DNA of 64,000 nt from Anaerolineae bacterium (GCA_023384415.1 JAHDWJ010000006.1:154627-218626); one strand, 5' to 3'. Counted from the first letter of the stretch, positions 8,744-20,834 are shown. Notes: generated by a model from the sequence alone, not told the origin. Numbers and translations: made by a program.

Positions 8744-11700
8744 GTGAACGATGATCAACGCACCCGCCTGGAACAGGCTATCCTGACCATAACTGCCCAA
8801 CGGGCCATCTTGGGCGATGAGGTCGTTGAGGCGTCCGTGGCCGCCCTGCGCCAGCAGTTGGCTCAGCTTACCCAATCTCCTACGATGCAACAGCGCAAAC
8901 AAGTGACGGTCCTGTTTGCCGATATTCCTAACTTTACCGCCATGAGTGAGATGATGGACGCGGAAGATGTGACTATCTTGCTCAACCAGTTTTGGCGGCG
9001 TATAGACAACATCATCACCAGCCACCGCGGCCGCATAGATAAACATTTGGGCGACGGGGTGATGGCCTTGTGGGGGGTAGAAGAAGCCCAGGAAGATGAC
9101 CCAGAGCAGGCCATCCGGGCCGCCCTGGCCATGCAGCAGGCCGTCCGCATTTGGATGGCGGAGACGGAAATCCCCCCCGGTGTAGATTTCACCATGCGGA
9201 TTGGCCTTAACACCGGCCCCGCCTTGTTGGGGCAGGTGGGCAGCCTGGGGGAGTTCACTGCTTTGGGGGATACGGTGAACACCGCCAGCCGTTTAGAAGC
9301 GGCCGCGCCTATTGGCGGCGTTCTCATCTCTCACGACACTTACCGGCATGTGCGCGGAATTTTCGATGTGCAGCCCCAAGACCTGTTGGCAGTCAAGGGA
9401 AAAAGCGAGCCGCTGCGGGTCTATGTGGTTTTGCGGGTGCGGCCGCGAGCCTTTCGTGTAGGCACAAGGGGCGTTGAAGGGATCGAAACCCAGATGATTG
9501 GCCGGGAGCGGGAACTACAACAAATCCAGGACGCCCTTTACCACACCATCCAGGAAAAACAGCTCCATCTGCTTACCATTGTTGGGGAAGCCGGCATCGG
9601 CAAATCCCGTCTGCTTTATGAATTTGAGAAATGGCTTGATCCCCTGCCAGAGACCGTTCTTTATTTCAAAGGGCGGGCTGACCAGCAGATGCGCCACGCT
9701 CCGTATGCCCTGCTGCGTGATCTGGTGGCTTACCGGTTGGAAATTCAGGACAATGATCCCCCCGCCGTAGCCCGGCAAAAGTTAGAAGGCGGATTCGTGA
9801 CGCTGTTGGGTGAGGTTGGCCGGGAAAAGGCCCATTTTGTCGGCCACCTGCTGGGGTTTGACTTCTCTGACAGTCAACATATCCGGGGCATCCTGGACGA
9901 TACCCGGCAGATTCGAGACCGGGCCTTTCATTCGCTAGGGCAGCTTTTCGCGGCCGCGACCCACACCAACCCCGTCCTCATTCTCCTGGAAGACATCCAC
10001 TGGGCCGATGACAACTCCCTTGACCTGATCGAACATTTAGCCCGCCAGGATGCGGCCGCGCCTATTTTAATGCTCGCTCTCACCCGGCCAAATTTATTTG
10101 AACACCGCCCCACCTGGCAGGAACGGTACCCCCTCATCCGCCTCAATCTCCTCGACCGGGACGAAAGCACCCGGCTGGTACGTGAAATATTGCGCCTGGT
10201 GCCAGCCATCCCGCCAGTGTTGCAAGATACCTTGATCCATAACGCGGCCGGCAACCCATTTTATTTGGAAGAGCTGATCAAAATGATGATCGAAAACGGC
10301 GTCATCATTCCTGGGGATGAAACCTGGCGGGTGCATCCGGGGCGGCTGGCCGAGGTACAGGTGCCGCCCACCCTGACCGGGGTGCTGCAAGCCCGTCTGG
10401 ATCGGCTGCCCCCACCGGAGCGGGAGCTGCTCCAACGAGCCTCCGTCGTTGGCCGCATCTTTTGGGATGGGGCCGTCACCTATCTCACTCAGGAAGAGCC
10501 TGTACCGGTGCCTGTGGGGGTTGGCCTGAGTTCACTCCAGGGGAAGGAGCTGATTTTCCCCCGTACCACCCCCGCCTTTGCTGGCACCGAAGAGTTTATG
10601 TTTAAGCACGCTATTTTGCATGAGGTGACATACGAGAGTGTGCTGAAATCACGGCGGCGGCGGTTCCATGAACGTGCGGCCGCCTGGCTTGTTGAGCAAA
10701 GCGGCCGCCGGGTAGACGAATATGCCGGGGCCATTGCCCATCATTACGAGCAGGCCGGGCTGCCCATTGAGGCCATCGCCTGGTACGAGCGGGCGGCCCG
10801 CCAGGCTCAGGCTACCTATGCCCATGCCGTCGCCGCCAACTATTACCAACACGCCCTGGAGATGATCAATAACCAGGAGATTCCTATCCCCATGGCCCAA
10901 CAATGTAATCTTCTGGCCGGGTTAGGTGTCTCCTTACGGCTGCAAGCCCGCTACACCGAGGCCAGAGGCATCTTCCACACCTTGCTCACCCTGGCCGAGA
11001 TGACCGGGGATAAGGCCAAGGCGATTGAGGCACATGACAACCTGGCCCGCATCCATGAGCGGCATGGTGAATACCGACAGGCGTTGGACCTGGCAGCCCA
11101 AATGGAACTGTTGGCCCGGCAAATCCCCGATATGGGGCAGGTAGAAATGGCCCGGGTGCTGTACCGGCGAGGGTGGACGTTGTACCGCCTGGGGGAGATG
11201 GAGCAGGCGTTAGCCATCGGCCAGCAATGCCTGACCTTGAGCCACAGCAGCGATGATTTGTTGATGAAATCCCAGAGCCACAATTTAATTGGGGTGGCCT
11301 ATGTGGCTCTGGGGCGGTTTGATCTGGCTGAACCGTATATTGAACAGGCGTTGCAGTTCCGGCGGCAGATGGGCAACCGTTCTAGCGTCGCCAGCATCTT
11401 GAATAATTTGGGGGAAACGGCCCGTTTGCAGGGCAATTATGAGAAAGCCGTGCCCTTGTTGGAAGAAGCGTTAGCCATTGCTCAGGAGATTGGCAGCCGG
11501 GCGGCGGTGGCCCTGTATCGCAGTAACCTGGCCGGAGCGCGGTTAGGGCTGGGGGAATATGATGTGGTGCTGGGGGATGTGTGGGATGTGATGCAGTTGG
11601 CTGAGAAGGAATGGTTTTTTCAGCATGAACTGCATCGTTTTCTGGCTCTGGCTTATTTGGGGTTGGGGCAGGTGAGTGAGGGGTTAGCGGCCGCGCAGCA

Positions 11701-12046
11701 GGCGTTGGAGAAAAGTTTGGCCGCCGGGGATAAGGATGGGATCGGCAAGGCGTGGCAGGTGTTGGGACAGGCGATCTCGTATCTGGTGGGGGTGGTTTCG
11801 GTAATGGCGCGGGAGGGGGAGGAGATGGACGCGGCCGCTTGCTTTGCCCAAAGTGAAGCGATTTTCCTTGACCAGGGGATGGAAGCCAACCTGGCCCGCC
11901 TTTACCGTATCTGGGCTGCCCATGCTCGACGGATGGGGGATAGAGACGCGGCCGCGGCCTTTACCGACAAAGCCCTAACCCTGTTCACTCGTTTAGAAAT
12001 GAAACACGAACTGGCCCGTATGGAGCAGCCAGACCCCCTGCTCTAA
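8744..12046 (+). CDS. Class III adenylate cyclase-STAND ATPase-TPR protein
   Basis: It probably makes cAMP under control of its own ATPase and TPR domains. The cyclase domain spans about residues 52-215 and keeps all key residues: metal Asp60 (LFADI) and Asp104 (HLGDG), plus Asn179 and Arg183 (GDTVNTASR). Lys100 and Thr172 are at the positions that favour ATP over GTP. With both half-sites complete, it can work as a symmetric homodimer. An AAA_16/STAND domain starts near 250: MIGRERE, Walker A GEAGIGKS, Walker B ILLEDIHWADD. TPR repeats fill about 690-1080 (GNYEKAVPLLEEALAIA and similar). The start is GTG, 20 bp after birA. No membrane segment is seen, so it is cytosolic. The gene is dense in GCGGCCGC (about 10 sites). 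Confidence 0.9.
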   Translation: MNDDQRTRLEQAILTITAQRAILGDEVVEASVAALRQQLAQLTQSPTMQQRKQVTVLFADIPNFTAMSEMMDAEDVTILLNQFWRRIDNIITSHRGRIDKHLGDGVMALWGVEEAQEDDPEQAIRAALAMQQAVRIWMAETEIPPGVDFTMRIGLNTGPALLGQVGSLGEFTALGDTVNTASRLEAAAPIGGVLISHDTYRHVRGIFDVQPQDLLAVKGKSEPLRVYVVLRVRPRAFRVGTRGVEGIETQMIGRERELQQIQDALYHTIQEKQLHLLTIVGEAGIGKSRLLYEFEKWLDPLPETVLYFKGRADQQMRHAPYALLRDLVAYRLEIQDNDPPAVARQKLEGGFVTLLGEVGREKAHFVGHLLGFDFSDSQHIRGILDDTRQIRDRAFHSLGQLFAAATHTNPVLILLEDIHWADDNSLDLIEHLARQDAAAPILMLALTRPNLFEHRPTWQERYPLIRLNLLDRDESTRLVREILRLVPAIPPVLQDTLIHNAAGNPFYLEELIKMMIENGVIIPGDETWRVHPGRLAEVQVPPTLTGVLQARLDRLPPPERELLQRASVVGRIFWDGAVTYLTQEEPVPVPVGVGLSSLQGKELIFPRTTPAFAGTEEFMFKHAILHEVTYESVLKSRRRRFHERAAAWLVEQSGRRVDEYAGAIAHHYEQAGLPIEAIAWYERAARQAQATYAHAVAANYYQHALEMINNQEIPIPMAQQCNLLAGLGVSLRLQARYTEARGIFHTLLTLAEMTGDKAKAIEAHDNLARIHERHGEYRQALDLAAQMELLARQIPDMGQVEMARVLYRRGWTLYRLGEMEQALAIGQQCLTLSHSSDDLLMKSQSHNLIGVAYVALGRFDLAEPYIEQALQFRRQMGNRSSVASILNNLGETARLQGNYEKAVPLLEEALAIAQEIGSRAAVALYRSNLAGARLGLGEYDVVLGDVWDVMQLAEKEWFFQHELHRFLALAYLGLGQVSEGLAAAQQALEKSLAAGDKDGIGKAWQVLGQAISYLVGVVSVMAREGEEMDAAACFAQSEAIFLDQGMEANLARLYRIWAAHARRMGDRDAAAAFTDKALTLFTRLEMKHELARMEQPDPLL

Positions 12047-12059
12047 ACTGATTGGGGTT

Positions 12060-12243
12060 CGTGATCCAGAGATACCCGCAGATTTTCACCCACAGCCTAA
12101 AAATCTGTGTTCAGCTGTGAGTCCACTGAAAGAAGCTACGAATTTCACGAATTAACACCAATTTTTCTTTGGTAACTTTGCGCCTTCGCGTCTCTGCGCG
12201 ACCTTTTTTCAGTAGAGTCATCTGTGCCATCTGTGGATAAAAC
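12060..12243. repeat. Dispersed intergenic repeat, second copy
   Basis: GTGATCCAGAGAT, then GCAGATTTTCACCCACAGCC, then AAAAATCTGTGTTCA matches the 6896 copy. It closes at about 12219-12240 with CATCTGTGCCATCTGTGGAT, as in the 20751 copy. Between the two halves is a phrase (CTTCGCGTCTCTGCGCG) that I do not explain. The whole 216-bp gap between the convergent cyclase and LysM genes is of this type. Confidence 0.55.
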
Positions 12244-12262
12244 ACAACCTTGATCCACACCA

Positions 12263-12919
12263 TCAATTACAATTCGGAATTCGAATCTCCTGCCCAATCT
12301 CCAGCCGATCCGGGTTAGTTATACTATTGTGGGCCGCCAACTGGGCGATGGTACATCCATACAACAGGCCAATCCGGTATAAATTCTCCCCCGCCTGAAC
12401 CCGATGAACTCGCTCCTCTCCTGCTGCCGGTGTTGTTGGGCTGCCTGCCCCCGGCAAATTGATGACATCCCCAATTTGCACCCGGTCTGGGTTACTAATT
12501 TCGGGATTAGCGGCCAATAAGGCCTGTAAACTCAATCCAAACCGCTCCGCTACTCGTCCCAGAGTATCGCCAGACTGGATGGTATAGGTGCTGGGGGTTG
12601 TGGCCGGGGGGGTACTCTGATCCGTGCCAACTGTGCCGGGATCCGTACCCGGGGCATTGGGATCAACCGTACCTTCCGGGGTTGCCCCTTCTCCTGGCTG
12701 TGACTCCCCTGAAGGGGTTTCATTTGTCACTGGCGGCAGTTCAGGTAAACCCATAGGGGTTTCTTGCAGCGGGATTACAATAGGTGTTGTCTCCCCTTGG
12801 GTTGTTTCTGGGGTCGTAGATGTATCTGTGCGGGCCGGCCGCTCACAAGCCGTTAGCACCAGCAGAGTCAATAATGAGAGCAAAAGTAGTAGGGGCCAGG
12901 GAGACAGCGAGCGTTTCAT
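12263..12919 (-). CDS. LysM-domain lipoprotein
   Basis: This is a secreted, lipid-anchored peptidoglycan-binding protein. The signal peptide MKRSLSPWP plus a hydrophobic core ends in the lipobox LTAC (Cys25). A Thr/Pro/Gly-rich linker follows to about residue 120. Two LysM domains come next: the first begins YTIQSGDTLGRVAERFG, the second HRVQAGENLYRIGLLYG, both ending in I..P. It is 218 aa with no catalytic domain. ATG 12917-12919 is preferred because AAGGAG lies 6 nt upstream and it starts the signal peptide. The open frame extends further upstream only through spacer repeats. The role may be cell-wall attachment or recruitment of a wall enzyme. Confidence 0.88.
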   Translation of the reverse strand: MKRSLSPWPLLLLLSLLTLLVLTACERPARTDTSTTPETTQGETTPIVIPLQETPMGLPELPPVTNETPSGESQPGEGATPEGTVDPNAPGTDPGTVGTDQSTPPATTPSTYTIQSGDTLGRVAERFGLSLQALLAANPEISNPDRVQIGDVINLPGAGSPTTPAAGEERVHRVQAGENLYRIGLLYGCTIAQLAAHNSITNPDRLEIGQEIRIPNCN

Positions 12920-13039
12920 AAGAATCTCCTTGCAGAGTTGAGGAATTGAACCTAGTTTACCAGATTGTTTTGAGGGTTTGCCCACCATTAAGTAAACATA
13001 AAGTAGTCTATCATACCCCTGGGGGAGCGTCAAGAAGAT

Positions 13040-13135
13040 GGGGTGAGCGAGGGGGCGAGTGGGCGAGTAGTCGAATCGCTGAGTTGACTCTGCCCCCCTG
13101 CCCCCCTGCCATTTTGCCACTCTGCCACGTTGCTC
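13040..13135. repeat. Eight-bp-period tandem arrays in a 550-bp gap
   Basis: GCGAG phrases recur 8 bp apart at about 13045-13070. They are followed by units CTGCCCCC, CTGCCCCC, CTGCCATT, TTGCCACT and CTGCCACG, also with an 8-bp period. The rest of the gap between the LysM gene and ppdK (12920-13466) contains no gene or clear hairpin. Confidence 0.6.
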
Positions 13136-13466
13136 CAAGAAACTGATGTTTGTCACGGTTGCCTGTGTGATTTATCACTATCAACCAGAGCTTTACCCCC
13201 TTACAATCGTACCCAGTATGTAAATTAGGGCTTTTAGGAGTCGGGTTTCGCCCAAGTATAAACTGGATTCTGGCGAAAATTGATTTCACCAGTGGTAATA
13301 ACCAATACACCAATACAGTAATAACCAGTGGTCAGATTAAAAAACGCCAGACTAAAACAGGTTTACGCCGCCCCAATCGCCCAATACACGTTTGTTCGTT
13401 TAGGGCCATCATCTGAGAATGGTTGATTTAAAGGATGCTTTGGTCTCATTTTGCTGGAGGAAAATC

Positions 13467-16235
<2,769 letters not shown>

Positions 16236-16274
16236 CACCCATCTCCCCGGCCACCCACCGGAGAAAATAATCAG

Positions 16275-16512
16275 CAGCAATTCTCAATTTGCCTTGAAAT
16301 GGATGTAGAGGCGGGCGGGACAGGTGGGCCAGAGTTTTGGTCAAACGGAAACATTTCGTTCCCACCTGTCTCGCCCTGATTTGGCCGCAATGGGGGTGTA
16401 AAAGGGGGTGAGACAGGCGGGAATAAGGTTAAACCGCTTGACCCAGATGGTTGCCCGCCTGTCCCACCCCTACCACACTACCACACAACGGGTTCTAAAT
16501 TGAGAATTGCTG
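16275..16512 (+). mobile_element. MITE-like non-autonomous element, copy A
   Basis: This 238-bp element begins with CAGCAATTCTCAATTT and ends with its perfect inverse AAATTGAGAATTGCTG. It is flanked by a perfect 9-bp direct duplication, AATAATCAG (16266-16274 and 16513-16521). There is no significant ORF. Inside are two hairpins with related stems: GACAGGTGGG/CCCACCTGTC and GACAGGCGGG/CCCGCCTGTC. A closely similar copy in reverse orientation lies at 36757-36991 with a different 9-bp duplication. The 9-bp duplication is typical of several IS families (for example IS4- or IS1-like), but no transposase is in the window. The insertion separates ppdK from its terminator. Confidence 0.9.
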
Positions 16513-16542
16513 AATAATCAGGGCATTGCTAAACATAGAGTA

Positions 16543-16575
16543 GGGGAAGGATGATAAAGCATCCTTCCCCTTTTT
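16543..16575 (+). terminator. Rho-independent terminator of ppdK
   Basis: An 11-bp perfect stem GGGGAAGGATG/CATCCTTCCCC with a 6-nt loop is followed by TTTTT. It lies downstream of ppdK, now about 310 bp away because of the MITE insertion. Confidence 0.88.
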
Positions 16576-16642
16576 GTTTCACCTGGTTACATCAGTTATA
16601 ACTTTTTATCAGGGCTTACACTGTTTGCCATCTCATTTCTGG

Positions 16643-16670
16643 TTGACATACAACCCCTGCCCTGTATCAT
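16643..16670 (+). promoter_or_regulatory. Sigma70-type promoter upstream of the helicase remnant
   Basis: TTGACA at 16643-16648 and TATCAT at 16665-16670 are separated by 16 bp. A short start-like segment (ATG at 16692) follows in another frame, so this may be the promoter of a gene whose body was lost. Confidence 0.45.
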
Positions 16671-16740
16671 TCTGGTTGTGGGCTTCTCATCATGTTTTCG
16701 CCTACCCCCCTGGAGATGCTTATTAATCACCTGAAAATAA

Positions 16741-17235
16741 GCTCCGCCCAGAGTGGAGCGCATCGAAGGCTGGCGCGCCCTGGGCGACAACATCATCGAG
16801 ACCATCATCAACAAGAGCGAGAAGGTCAAGGGACTCAAGGGAAAGGCCAAAGAGGAAGGTTTGACGCCGCCGGAAAAGAAAGAACTGAGCGCCGAAGAAA
16901 AAGAGTACAAATCCAAACGGAAGCAGATTCAAGAGAAGCTGATCAAATTCGCCACCCGGATTCCCGCCTTCATGTACCTGACCGACTTCCGCGAGAACAC
17001 CCTGCAAGACGTCATCACCAAATTGGAACCGGAGCTGTTCCGCACCGTCACCGGCCTGACGGTCGAAGATTTTCACCTGCTGGTGCAGCTGCGGGTGTTC
17101 AACACCGAGCAGATGAACCAGGCCGTCTTTGCCTTCCGCCGGTATGAAGATGCGTCCCTGCGTTATACAGGGCTGGAGAGCCACCCAGGGCTGACCCATT
17201 ATGGGTTGTACGACACGGTGGTGGCCCGGGAGTGA
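16741..17235 (+). pseudogene. C-terminal fragment of a DEAD/DEAH-box helicase or restriction-type subunit
   Basis: The frame is open only from the stop at 16738-16740, and no N-terminal part exists. The 160-odd residues read like the C-terminal end of large DEAD/DEAH helicase or restriction-subunit proteins: a Lys/Glu-rich helix (EKKELSAEEKEYKSKRKQ), then ATRIPAFMYLTDFRENTLQD, GLTVEDFHLLVQL and FRRYEDASLRYTG. The family link is from memory and needs a search. The first usable codon is GTG 16753 with no clear ribosome site. An ATG at 16692 in a different frame (MFSPTPLEMLINHL) may be the start of the lost or fused gene. There is no GCGGCCGC site and codon use differs (many AAG, GAG, ATC). It sits between two similar terminators. 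Confidence 0.6.
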
Positions 17236-17355
17236 GGGGGCATATGAGCTTGCAGGCTAACCACCGGTTGCAATGGGCGGTCCGCCCTGCGCCTCGCCGC
17301 TGACCCACACGTTGAGTGAGTCTGGCAGCTGTTTTATTGGGTGTGATCTTCCCAC

Positions 17356-17391
17356 AAGGGGAAGGATGGGAAAACCATCCTTCCCCTTTTT
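17356..17391 (+). terminator. Rho-independent terminator after the helicase remnant
   Basis: The stem AGGGGAAGGATGG/CCATCCTTCCCCT has a GAAAA-type loop and is followed by TTTTT. The stem core is the same as in the ppdK terminator at 16543. Confidence 0.88.
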
Positions 17392-17424
17392 GCTTACCCA
17401 AAACCCCCACTGCCCCCCTGCCCC

Positions 17425-17466
17425 CTGCTAACTGCTAACTGCTAACTGCTAACTGCTAACTGCCCG
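17425..17466. repeat. CTGCTAA tandem array (7-bp period)
   Basis: Five identical CTGCTAA units are followed by CTGCCCG, and CTGCCCC-type units precede them from about 17408. This is the most regular array in the window. The remaining gap up to fdhF (to 17668) holds no other gene. Confidence 0.9.
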
Positions 17467-17668
17467 TCTCGTGATCTTTGTCAGGGGCAACCGTGTGATC
17501 TGTCACTGCCCTTCTGTGAGTGTCATTTCTACAATAAAGGTTGATATTCACAGACCTTTGCTGAACCAGGCCTGGTTTAGAGTAACTTTACCAGTGAACG
17601 ATGGATGGTCAGCGTCATTTCGTCTTCCGTCCTTCATTTTCCGTCAAAAATACCATGGAGCCATTCAC

Positions 17669-19756
17669 ATGATTACGGCCGAAAAAATCACCCACACCAC
17701 CTGCCCTTACTGCGGCGTGGGCTGCCAGATTGATATGCACGTTAAAGATGGCCTTATCTACCGGGTAGATGGCCGCTGGGATAACAAGGTCAATCATGGC
17801 AACCTCTGCGTCAAAGGCCGCTTTGGCTATGATTATGTCCACGCCCCAGATCGGCTGCGCCACCCCCTGCTTCGCACCAGGGCTAAATCAAAAAATGGGC
17901 AAAAGCCTGGCTTTACCCCGGTCACCTGGGACAAAGCGTTAGACCTGGTTGCCAATCGGCTGCGCCACATCCGCGACAAGCATGGGCCAGACAGCATCGC
18001 CTTCCTCGTTTCGGCCAAATGCAGCAACGAAGAAAATTATCTGCTGCAAAAATTAGCCCGGGCGGTGATCGGCACCAACAATGTGGATCATTGCGCCCGT
18101 CTCTGACACAGCAGCAGCGTGGCCGGTCTGGCCGCGACCCTCGGTTCTGGGGCGATGACCAACTCCATCGCCGATATTCCCCAGGCGGATGTTTTGCTGG
18201 TGACCGGTTCTAACACCACCGAAGCCCATCCGGTCCTGGCGTTGCAGATGAAGAAGGCGGTCCGTAAACATGGGGCCAAACTGATTCTGATTGATCCGCG
18301 CAAAATTGAGCTGGCTGATTTTGCTTACCTGCACCTGCGCCATACCCCTGGCTCTGATGTGGCTCTGTTTAATGCTATGGCCCACGTCATCATTGCCGAA
18401 GGGTTAGCCAATGAATCGTTTATCGCTGAACGGACAGAAGGGTATGACCTTCTGGTGGAAGCGGTGCGGGATTGGACGCCGGAGCGGGCTGAAACGATTA
18501 GCGGCGTCCCGGCGGCGCAGATCCGCCAGGCGGCCCGGCTGTATGCCCAGGCTAAGAATGGGGCGATTTTCTGGGCCATGGGGATTACCCAACACACAAC
18601 GGGGACGGACAATGTGAAAGTGTTGTCGAATCTGGCTCTGCTCACCGGGCATATTGGCCGGCCGGGCACCGGCTTGAACCCCCTGCGCGGTCAGAATAAT
18701 GTGCAGGGGGCGTGTGATATGGGAGGGCTGCCGAATGTGTTCTCTGGTTATCAACCGGTGAGCAGTGAAGAGGTCAGGCGCAAGATGGCGGCCGCGTGGC
18801 ACATTCCCTATGAGCGTCTCAGCCCCAACAATGGGCTGACCATCACCGAAATTATGCACGGCATTCAACACGGCCGCATCAAGGCGGTCTTCATCATGGG
18901 GGAGAACCCGATGCTCTCCGACCCCAACCTGAACCATGTTGAACAATCATTGCGGCAGTTGGAATTCCTGGTGGTGCAAGATATTTTTGCCCATGAGACG
19001 GCCCAATTTGCTGATGTGATTCTCCCGGCCGTCTCGTTTGCCGAAAAAGAGGGCACTTTTACCAGCACGGAGCGGCGGGTGCAGTTGATTCGCCCCGCGC
19101 TGCCGGCCCCCGGCGAGGCCCGCCCGGATTGGCAAATTACCCTGGACCTGGCCAACCGGTTGGGAGCAAACTGGTCTTATGACAGCGCGGCCGCGATTTT
19201 TGCCGAGATGGCCACAGTGACACCTCAATACGCGGGCATGAACCATATCCGCCTGGAGCAGGGTGGGCTGCAATGGCCTTGCCCCACCCCGGAGCATCCT
19301 GGGACACCGATTTTGCATACCCAGGCGTTTACACGAGGCAAAGGGCTGTTTTGTGCCATTCCCTACCGTGCCCCGGCGGAAATGCCGGATGAGGCATATC
19401 CGCTGATCCTGTCTACGGGGCGGATTTTGTACCATTGGCACGGCGGCACCATGTCCCGCCGGTCGCCGGGACTGAATGCGATTGCCCCAGAAGCAGAGGT
19501 GGAGATACACCCGAAGGACGCGGCCGCGTACCAGGTACGGTCTGGTGATTTACTCAAAGTGAGTTCTCGACGGGGTGAGGTGGTTGCGGCCGCCAGGCTG
19601 ACCCGCCGCTCCCCTGTAGGCACAATCTTTATGACCTTCCATTATGCGGAAGCGGCCGCTAATCTTCTCACCATTGATGCCGTAGACCCCACCTCCAAAA
19701 TACCGGCTTATAAAGTGTGTGCCGTCAAGGTGGAGAAAGTGAGCCGTGAACAGTAA
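17669..19756 (+). CDS. fdhF: Formate dehydrogenase, selenocysteine-containing (in-frame UGA read through)
   Basis: This is a molybdopterin-guanine-dinucleotide enzyme that oxidises formate to CO2 or reduces CO2. The [4Fe-4S] ligands are C12, C15, C19 (CPYCGVGC) and C47 (NLCVKGRFG). An in-frame TGA at 18104-18106 is codon 146, in CARL-Sec-HSSSVAGL. This aligns exactly with Sec140-His141 of E. coli FdhF (VDCCARVUHGPSVAGL). Homology continues without a break after it to 19756, ending in the MGD-binding C-terminal domain (PSG.. VEIHP, VFMTFHYAEAAAN-like). The full length is 695 aa (E. coli 715). The ATG has GGAG 8 nt upstream. A SECIS-like hairpin follows the UGA. It is followed by a formate channel gene. 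The selenocysteine machinery is not in the window. Confidence 0.93.
18104..18135 (+). promoter_or_regulatory. Bacterial SECIS element of fdhF
   Basis: After the UGA, 15 nt lead to a stem GUGGCC/GGCCGC (18119-18124 and 18130-18135, one U-G pair) closing a GGUCU loop (18125-18129). In E. coli fdhF the SelB-binding apical loop also has GGUCU and begins at the same distance, nucleotide 22 counting U of UGA as 1. This supports recoding rather than termination. Confidence 0.85.
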
Positions 19757-19822
19757 GCCGTGAACCACCTAACGTAAATCTAAAACCGTTAATCCTAAAT
19801 GTTACAACGAGGAACTATCAGT

Positions 19823-20740
19823 ATGGACACGAAACCTGTTATTACCTTTGATGCGCTTTTACCCCCAGCGATGGCCGGCAAAGCGGAAGATGTCGGGGTA
19901 GCCAAAGCGAATCTGGCTTTCCCCACCATGTTTTTCTTATCCGTTTTAGCTGGGGCGTTTATCGCTATGGGAGCCATCTTTGCTACCACGGTAACGGCCG
20001 GGGCGGGCGGGGTGCTTTCTTATGGCGTTACCCGCCTTCTCGGGGGATTGGTCTTTTGTCTGGGTCTTATTCTGGTCGTTGTGGCCGGCGCCGAACTGTT
20101 CACTGGGAACAATTTGATCGTCATGGCCTGGGCCAGCGGCAAAGTAACCACGAGTAAGATGATGCGGAACTGGGCCATTGTTTATGCAGGCAACTTTGTC
20201 GGCTCTATCGCTACCGCGTATCTGATGTTTTTGAGCAAACAGTACACCTTTGGCGGTGGGGTGGTGGGGGTGAATGCCCTGGCGACCGCCAATGCCAAAT
20301 CAGGGCTGGAGTTTGGCCAGGCGGTGGTGTTGGGTATTCTGTGTAATGCGCTGGTCTGTCTGGCGGTCTGGCTCTGCCTGAGTGCCCGGACAACGCTGGA
20401 TAAAATTGCGGCCATTATTTTCCCTATCACTGCTTTCGTAGCTGCCGGGTTTGAACACAGCATCGCCAATATGTACTTTATCCCCGTTGGTTTGTTTATT
20501 AAGGGGGGGGCAGATGCCGCCTTCTGGGAAACGGCCGGGGTGACGGCTAGCCAATATGCCAACCTGACCTGGGGTAACTTCCTTATCAATAATCTGATCC
20601 CGGTTACGATTGGCAATATCATCGGCGGGGCGGTGATGGTGGGGTTGGTTTACTGGTACATTTACCAGCGGCCACATCCTGTTCTCCATTCCACCAGCAA
20701 AGAACCCCCGGCCGGCCAACCCGCTCCATCCCCCCGGTAG
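19823..20740 (+). CDS. focA: Formate/nitrite transporter family channel (FocA-like)
   Basis: This is a pentameric membrane channel for formate or a related small anion. Six hydrophobic segments are visible, including FFLSVLAGAFIAMGAIFATT, GLVFCLGLILVVVAGAELFTGN, AVVLGILCNALVCLAVWLC and FLINNLIPVTIGNIIGGAVM. The FNT pore signature FEHSIANMYFIP, with the conserved His that gates formate, is present, and so is ELFTGNN. At 305 aa it matches the family. ATG 19823 is preferred because GAGGA lies about 9 nt upstream, while ATG 19799 has none. The gap from fdhF is 66 bp, so formate uptake or export is likely coupled to the dehydrogenase. The C-terminus ends in a Pro-rich cytoplasmic tail. Confidence 0.93.
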   Translation: MDTKPVITFDALLPPAMAGKAEDVGVAKANLAFPTMFFLSVLAGAFIAMGAIFATTVTAGAGGVLSYGVTRLLGGLVFCLGLILVVVAGAELFTGNNLIVMAWASGKVTTSKMMRNWAIVYAGNFVGSIATAYLMFLSKQYTFGGGVVGVNALATANAKSGLEFGQAVVLGILCNALVCLAVWLCLSARTTLDKIAAIIFPITAFVAAGFEHSIANMYFIPVGLFIKGGADAAFWETAGVTASQYANLTWGNFLINNLIPVTIGNIIGGAVMVGLVYWYIYQRPHPVLHSTSKEPPAGQPAPSPR

Positions 20741-20750
20741 GGAGTTTTAT

Positions 20751-20820
20751 CCACAGATGGCCCAGATTTTCACAGATAAGACAAAAATCTGGGTGCATCT
20801 GTGACATCTGTGGATCAATT
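20751..20820. repeat. Dispersed intergenic repeat, third copy (imperfect palindrome)
   Basis: ATCCACAGATGGCCCAGA, then TTTTCACAGATAAG, then AAAAATCTGGGTGCATC and TGTGACATCTGTGGAT. The ends ATCCACAGATG and CATCTGTGGAT are exact inverses, so the unit can form a long hairpin. It matches the copies at 6896 and 12060. Confidence 0.7.
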
Positions 20821-20834
20821 CTTTCCCCTTTCGC

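Noticed and set aside
17425-17466. CTGCTAA array as a CRISPR or origin iteron cluster
   Set aside because: There are no spacers, no DnaA-box-like consensus (TTATCCACA), no dnaA or repA nearby, and similar arrays with other units occur elsewhere.
18104-18106. TGA inside the formate dehydrogenase read as a nonsense mutation splitting the gene in two
   Set aside because: It falls exactly on the Sec position, flanking residues match Sec-type FdhF, and a SECIS-like hairpin follows.
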